In this document: piece by piece, positions 58,315 through 64,000 of the stretch
How positions within the stretch are numbered: position 1 is the stretch's first letter
Layout of the letters: each line of letters opens with the position of its first letter
Assembly (NCBI GenBank): GCA_021234155.1
Contig: JAJEKV010000052.1
Location: 2,040,077-2,104,076, forward strand
Source of the DNA: Isoetes taiwanensis
Taxonomy: Eukaryota > Streptophyta > Lycopodiopsida > Isoetales > Isoetaceae
Reading direction: 5' to 3'
Length of the DNA: 64,000 nt
The notes under the pieces: generated by a model
What the model was told of the DNA's origin: nothing
Databases searched by the model: none
The model's input: only the letters and a program-made list of their open reading frames with translations
Translations under genes and position numbers: made by a program

Positions 58315-58440
58315 CTTTTCCTATGGGGAGGAAAATGCGAGACCTCCTATGTATTCTTGTATAATGTATCTAGACATGCTACATGCTTGGATACCATGGT
58401 TATGTGTCAAGGTTACATTATGTTAGCATGTATTTGTTAA
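58315..58440 (-). mobile_element. LINE L3, part beyond element A
   Basis: The minus strand reads SMSRYIIQEYIGGLAFSSP, a stop, and EKLIL, and joins the LINE text at 21,562 when A and one ATAAG are set aside. The 5' limit of this LINE is not visible. Confidence 0.6.
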
Positions 58441-59540
58441 ATATTTGACATCATATTGTGGTAGAACGTGAATGTGATCTTTTCTCTATGATATCATTGC
58501 AAGTGTTAGCATTATTCCTAATAAATGCATAGAAAATGCATTGAATTATGCCTCTTGATTCTTGGATCATACGATGATAAATATGGTTTAAACTCTGGCA
58601 TGTGGGGCATGTGCTAAATTCTTGGCTGACACATGAGTGCATAATCTCCGGGGCCGGAGTCCATTTGCGGTGGCTTGGACTCGTGGTTGTTTCTTGTTCT
58701 TGACATAGAGTGTTGTGACTTTAACGAGGGTGCTCCGTCGCGCTACATGGCTTGGAACTGGTCCCCTAGCGCTGGACGCAGGCTAGGAGGGTGTGTACAC
58801 ATGAGGCTTACCCCACTCATATTTGCTGCAGGGCCTGATCAACCGGGTGGCCTTCATAGAATCGGTGTAGGCACTGTATGCTTATGGATATCTCATGGTT
58901 TCTCATTGTCTCATGGTTATCTCTTGGTTATTGTAAGGTTATGACATGTGCATTTACAACTTATTTGGATGGCTTGATGATGTTTTGATTCTTATTATCA
59001 TTGTTCATATTATGTGCTAATACCGCATTGCCAGTTTCTAGCATAGGGGGATTCTTAGGTGAGGCAGCTAAGTCTGAGAATTATTCTTGTGCTTGGTACA
59101 TCGTACATGTTTCTTGTTGATTATTGCATCATTTTCTAAATGCCTCAAACCCCCACGTAGTCTTTAAGACTAACTCCACGTGTTCATGGTGTAAGCAATT
59201 TCAAAAGTAGCAGAATATAGCAGGATAATTGACGGGCACAACTGGGTGCAGTCTTCACTTATTGGGAATCTGTATGCCTTTAGAAAGGCCTTATCATTTC
59301 TGGAGCTTATAGATATTAAACTGCATATCATTATCTTATATGCGAAAAGAGTGTTATACAATTATGTTTCAAATATATATGTACTAACTGTGGATTTGAA
59401 GACAAAGATTTTACCAAGATTTCTTCAGTAGGATTGCATCATTCAACTCATGCACATGCATACTAATTTGACATTGACTCATGCAAGATTAGATGGGATT
59501 TCGAGTTGCCTGGAGGGTGAACCCGGCAGGTCGGTACAGT
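58441..59540 (+). repeat. Probable degenerate LTR region before a primer site
   Basis: The stretch ends TCGGTACAG directly before TGGCATCAGAGCA at 59,541, an iMet-like primer site with one mismatch. That makes the preceding sequence a candidate 5' LTR of a plus-strand element. Its start is not resolved. A GC-richer block lies at 58,650-58,870. No second LTR was found. Confidence 0.4.
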
Positions 59541-59553
59541 TGGCATCAGAGCA
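59541..59553 (+). promoter_or_regulatory. iMet-like primer-binding site (degenerate element)
   Basis: TGGCATCAGAGCA differs from the usual TGGTATCAGAGCA at one base. It is preceded by ...TACAG, compatible with an LTR CA end. Confidence 0.55.
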
Positions 59554-61377
59554 TAGTTGGATCATTGGTGTTGACATGGTAGATTATAAATTTCAGCTGA
59601 GATTATTGGTTATTGGATGGTGATAATGTTTCAAATCATGTAGAGATGATGATCTAGAATGTGCGACGGATCTGTCAAGTATGGAAATGTAATGACATGA
59701 TATCCTAGTATTGGTTTCTTTAATTATATTTCTGTGGTAGATCCTCTCGAGGGATGCATGTGATCAAGGAAATAATTCTAGTTTAATACAGAACAAAACA
59801 TGAAGGACGCTAATAGAAACGTCTTCTTGTGGAGCATGAACAGTGAAGTTGAATGATGTGAAGGTATGGCTTTTACATTTGCTTATTTTCTCTACAATTG
59901 GTAGATGGAGGAGTGATAGACCCTATTGGCAAATGTATTTTGGAATAAAGTGCAAAAGAATGTGAAAGCAGAATTTCATTATGTACGAAGGTGAGCTTTC
60001 CTTATCATATCGGATGAATTGTTTTTGCATTACGGAGATATTAAATGGCTTGCTAGTAATGGGCCTAGATATTTGAGTATGAGATGTTAATATATTCTCG
60101 CATGTTCTTGTTGAATCATTTTGATACAGGTTATATCTGAGTTCAGGGTCACAACAACGCAGCTAAAATAAGATATAAGCTGAGGTTAAGTTTGCCTGGA
60201 TTGCATTTGATAGTTCAAGTTGTCAAGATGGCTAGTTTGGGCATCTTGTAAAGATAGTTATGGCATTGATTGACATAGAAGAAAATGCCATTATTTTATA
60301 CAACGACTCTATTTTGAGATTAAAGCTATGTGCAGGTTCTTGTATAAGCGGTCTTTTGTGAATGTTTCTATCCAAGGTTATAGCTGAAGAGGATTTGGAG
60401 GATTTGAAAGATTCTCATAAATGTCAAGGGCAAAAGTAAGTGCTTTTCAGAACACACAGATTTGGTCAAAGGATTGAGTAAATAGAGAATGATCTTAAAC
60501 ATTTGATCAAGATAGGTTGAGAAATAACTTGAGCTATGTTGGATGTATAGTAGAATATAGATTTTGTCCATGTTGCAAATGCTAATTGAAATAGCCATAT
60601 CCTTGGTGGTAGGAAGCATTAGTGGCAGACATAACAGTGGAACCTAAAAGTATAAGGACATACCTGAGCTGAGGTGGAAGGAAATGTTACAGCAAGGTGA
60701 AATGCCACATTTGAAATTATATAATTTGATAGGAAGTTACTACAGCAATAAGCTCAAGAAGTTGGGGTTATTGCCCATATACTTGTGCTCTCTTATCGAG
60801 TCGTTTGAGGGATATATTGAAAGGATGTTAATTTCATCACAATATATCAAGGAAAGTAAGCATCTGTTGGGGATTGCATCATTGGATCCTTGCTAGTGAT
60901 GGAAGGAATCTTGATGGTTTGAATGGTTTATATTAGTTCGACGTATTCTATCCCGGGTTAGTAAAGGAGCTAATTGGATTATATGTGAGAGCATGCCAAC
61001 AATTTTTTGAGTGTAAGGCGTTGTTTGATATGTGAAATAAGGGCTTTTATAGCTTGACTGGTGTCTCGAAAAAGTCAGCGCTACGCAATAGAAATTAACC
61101 TATATGTAATGGGCATGGGCAGGTGAGCAATGTCTATCGAGATTACTTTTATAGCTTAAGGAATTTGATAAGTATTTCATATGTTAAATAGGCTTCTTTG
61201 AGAGAACCTATATTGTAGACTATGATTGTAATCCTCTTATATTGATTATCTGTTCTTTAGAGCCTTGAGATACCCAGATTGGGGGACACAACTATGTATC
61301 CTACTTGTCACTTTTTGGATTTGGCCATCCAAAAGTTTCGTGTGAGTACATATTGAGTTCGATCTGAGCATTTATGT
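59554..61377. other. Low-coding region, possibly a decayed retrotransposon interior
   Basis: No domain is recognised in any frame, although the position after a primer site suggests a former element. The 70-aa plus frame at 60,684-60,896 has no match that I know. Confidence 0.35.
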
Positions 61378-61866
61378 TGTCATGAACCTACGCGAAAACA
61401 AGGAAAATACGCAAGAAATACGGAAGAAATATGCCAAGATCGGCAAAGCATCTAATATATGAACATGAATCAAGAGTACAATGGCCCGAAGGCAAGCAGG
61501 AACACGAGACAGATGCCTAGAAGGCTCAAGACTGGCGTTGAACTAGAATGATTCAACAAGAAGGGGATGCCTCCTTATATATCTAGGCCAACGGTCGGGA
61601 TCATGCCACTTCAATGGATGAGATCATGCCAAGTGTCGTGCATGCATGTAGGTTCTAGAATATTCTAGAACCTCCTGGAAACAGCCCCACATATGAGAAA
61701 GACATGAATGTCTTTAACAAATATTGGTAGTGCGCTTGGCAAAGGTATGTGACTTACAACTGGAAGGTTGCAAGTTCAAACCTTGTCCTTTTGCATCCGT
61801 CTGACGATCACCTTTTGTACATACAAGTATAATATTCGTATGATACGAATATCCGTATGGTCGTCA
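61378..61866 (-). repeat. 3' LTR of element D (489 bp)
   Basis: On the minus strand it begins TGACGACCATACGGATATTC and ends GTAGGTTCATGACA (TG...CA). Its first base is part of the TGA stop of the polyprotein. The plus strand from 61,735 to 61,790 has a tRNA-like B-box phrase (GGTTGCAAGTTCAAACC), not developed further. Confidence 0.75.
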
Positions 61867-62625
61867 TACTATTCCCCTCCTACGACGGCGACGAGTCCTT
61901 GGAGCTGGGGCCGGAGTACTCAAACTTGGCTTATCCAGGTAACGTCGGTGAAACTCCGCAATTTTATCAGGAGCATTAGTCAGATTCTCGGCAGGCTCCC
62001 AGGTTCTACTTGGCGAGTAACCTTCCCAATCGACAAAGAAATGCAATCGTCTATGAAGAAACTTAGATTCCAGAATCTCTCGAACCTCGAACTCCTCATG
62101 ATCATCAATTTCTACTGGTGGTGGCTGCGGAGGAACGCGATCCGGGAAAGTATTAACTATGTAGGGCTCCAATAGAGAAACATGAAATACTGGATGGAGC
62201 CGAACAACTGGAGAGAGCTCGAGCCGAAATGCCACATTGTTGATCTGAGTCGTGATCCGATAAGAACCAAGGCGACGATAGTCAAGCTTGTTGCAGGGTT
62301 GTGTAGGGGAGGTCCCTATGAAGAAGCCAAACAAAGTCACCAACGTGAAATTTGGAAGCTCCCTGCCGATGCAAATCGTCATAATGCCAATAGCGTTCTT
62401 GTGCTTGGTGAAGATGATGTTGAAGATCTGATTGAAGAGCCTGGAGTTTCTCAAGTTGAGACTCGGCACTAAGATTGACAGAGTCACCGCCAGCGACACT
62501 AAGGGACCAACGAGGATGCTGACCAGAGTTCAGAAAGAACAGAGTCTAGCTAATGGAAGCATGTACGGAGTTATTATAGGAAAACTCAGCTAATGGAAGA
62601 TAATCGACCCAATCATTCTGCTAAT
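61864..62625 (-). pseudogene. Element D: integrase C-terminus and chromodomain
   Basis: Minus ORF 62,499-61,864: KLDYRRLGSYRITTQI (GPY/F module), VVRLHPVFHVSLLEPYIVNT, then EEFEVREILESKFLHRRLHF and FVDWEGYSPSRTWEPAENL, a chromodomain with Trp/Tyr/Trp aromatic positions, ending RRRRRRGIV and TGA. Upstream, 62,500-62,625 in shifted frames gives DYLPLAEFSYNNS, the end of the integrase core. Confidence 0.88.
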
Positions 62626-63075
62626 TGTTAGAGCCTGAACTCTAACCTTGCAAGAAGGATGAAAAACCCAACAATACAAGCTCAATCTATCAGAACAAGG
62701 CAATGCACAACACAAAGAATCCTCATCTCCATAGCTAGATCAAACAAAATACTCTCTCCATACACCGTCCTTCTCTCTCTCTGTTCTTCTCTGCTCAGAT
62801 AATCCTGCTCATGATGGCTCCACAATGCATACGTGCAAATATCCTGCACGCGTGCATGCGCATACATCACTCCATATACGGTATACTATCTTCTATACCA
62901 CCTCAATAGTGGTGAATGTGGTTAGTGGTGACAAGTGTGGTGAGTGGTGTGGTGAGTGGTGACGACCCCAACAGTGGCGACCACAGTGGGAAAATATGCC
63001 ACTCCGTGGCGGAGAACCCACAACAAAACATATTACTATGGTCCTTGGGACATGTCCCCAAATGACACATTTACA
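62626..63075 (-). repeat. 3' LTR of element C (450 bp)
   Basis: Plus strand TGTTAGAGCC...CACATTTACA. On the minus strand it starts TGTAAATGTGTC after GAGGAGGG and ends GGCTCTAACA. Confidence 0.78.
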
Positions 63076-63353
63076 CCCTCCTCAAATTCAAACAAATTGG
63101 TCCAAAATGACAGTTACGAAACAGAGCCTCTGTAACTATGGCAAACTTGGAAAGCTGATATCTTGAGTTTCAGGCCTCCGTTTGACCTGCACCATAGCTC
63201 GTTGGATTCGTATCGCCGAAATGCATCTTTTGATGTAGGATAGATGAAGTATTATGGAACTGTCACCACCTGTTTTTACAGAAAAACGACCTGCTGTAAC
63301 CCAAAAATTCTCCACAATTCTCTCAGAATTGAGCTATGCCAAATCCAAATCCC

Positions 63354-64000
63354 TTAGAATAACACGTCTCTCTCAAAATAAGGCCTGAGATCCTTGCCAT
63401 TTCTGGGATTAGGCAGCAATTCCCCTTCTGGAGTCATCAAGTAGAAAGCCCCACCTGGTACCTCTTTATCAATCAGAAATGGGCCTTCCCATGGGCTTTG
63501 AAATTTGGATAGATGCTTCTTAGTGGTCCTGCACAACACCAATTGCCCTTCCTCAAATGGATTGACAACCTGTAACTTGTCTTTGATAAGCTTTACTTTC
63601 TGTTTATGCCTCATATTGAAGTCTGCTGCTTCTTGTCTCATCTCTTGCAATTGCAAAAAAATCATCCATCCTATTATGCACTTGATTTGGAGTTGGAACT
63701 TCTCCTAAATTCTCATAATAAGGGAGCTCCACAAATGAACACAAAGGAATATCCAAATGAATAGGCATCACAGCTTGCACTCCATAAACCAATTCAAATG
63801 GTGTAAATCCCCAGAGCTAACTTGTAAGTACACCAAACTCCATAAGGCACCCGTCAAGGCTTCATGCCAATTTCTTTGATTATCCTTCACCGCTTTTTGG
63901 CCAAGATAGCTTTCAGAATTTTGTTAGTAGACTCAACTTGTCCATTTCCCCTGTGGATAATAAGCGTAAGCTTGTACATGTTGAACACCAATCTTCTCTA
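63354..64000 (-). pseudogene. Element C: integrase, partial
   Basis: From 64,000 downward on the minus strand: EKIGVQHVQAYAYYPQG, QVESTNKILKAILAKK (Glu region) in two frames, then VYGVQAVMPIHLDIPLCSF (63,792) and, in an overlapping shifted frame, FEEGQLVLCRTTKKHLSKFQ, SPWEGPFLIDKEVPGGAFYL and a stop at 63,354. There is no chromodomain, so this is probably a Tat-like or other non-chromovirus element. Frame changes near 63,640 and 63,810 break it. Confidence 0.82.

Larger units (their letters stand above)
61378..62625 (-). mobile_element. Element D: 3' end of a Ty3 chromovirus, interrupted by element C
   Basis: LTR at 61,378-61,866, then on its minus-strand upstream side a polypurine tract (GGAGGGGAATAG), chromodomain and integrase tail to 62,625. 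The remainder lies beyond element C, outside the window. Confidence 0.82.
62626..64000 (-). mobile_element. Element C: 3' end of a Ty3 element, inserted in D, runs off window
   Basis: LTR 62,626-63,075, polypurine tract GAGGAGGG just beyond, about 280 bp of non-coding, then integrase on the minus strand. CTAAT (62,621-62,625) is the likely left target duplication; its partner is outside the window. Confidence 0.82.

Overview
This is a repeat-rich nuclear segment of a land plant. The evidence is plant-type Ty3/gypsy chromoviruses, an Athila/Tat-like Ty3 element with a tRNA-Asp-type primer site, a Ty1/copia element, LINEs, a MITE, an intact nuclear-type tRNA-Gly(CCC) gene and an intron-containing plant-style Nudix (NUDT19-like) gene remnant. 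The lineage cannot be fixed from the sequence; a seed-free vascular plant such as a fern or lycophyte is a guess.

Left third (1-21,567): AT-rich, low-coding DNA. It holds a broken transposase-like gene (about 0.69-3.9 kb, minus), one old LTR (5,514-7,090), several short tandem duplications, tRNA-Gly(CCC) (11,136-11,206, minus), a decayed NUDT19-like gene (12.7-13.95 kb, plus), ZZ-zinc-finger-like exon remnants (about 16.3-16.6 kb, minus), a 170-bp inverted repeat pair, and three related LINE 3' ends with (TTCTA)n tails.

Centre (21,568-58,309): one minus-strand chromovirus, here called element A, bounded by a 5-bp target duplication (ATAAG) and inserted into the third LINE. It carries three younger insertions. 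The first is a Ty1/copia element (24,444-29,366, target duplication AAGGT) whose two 343-bp LTRs look identical. The second is a 320-bp MITE (36,422-36,741). The third, inside A's 5' LTR, is a tandem block of an Athila-like element B (LTR-internal-LTR-truncated internal, 38,503-57,069); both B copies carry the same LINE insertion. Without these, A is about 12.9 kb.

The most unusual object is the 5' half of element A. Between the primer-binding site and gag lie about 4.7 kb of extra coding sequence. The first extra ORF, in the retrotransposon's own orientation, is a long acidic/basic charged protein ending in a gap-free histone H3 fold that stops exactly where H3 stops. A second and a third ORF of unknown function follow. 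Two pairs of a 65-nt quasi-palindromic repeat sit immediately upstream of the first and second extra ORFs. A chromodomain-bearing retrotransposon that also encodes a histone H3-like (partly CENH3-like) protein is, as far as I know, undescribed. This copy is broken by frameshifts, a stop and the MITE.

Right end (58,310-64,000): the rest of the interrupted LINE, a degenerate plus-strand LTR element with an iMet-type primer site near 59.54 kb, a minus-strand chromovirus 3' end (D: LTR 61,378-61,866 plus integrase tail and chromodomain), and inside D the 3' end of another Ty3 element (C: LTR 62,626-63,075 plus integrase) that runs off the window. No expressed, intact protein-coding host gene is evident; nearly every reading frame is a transposon part or a relic.
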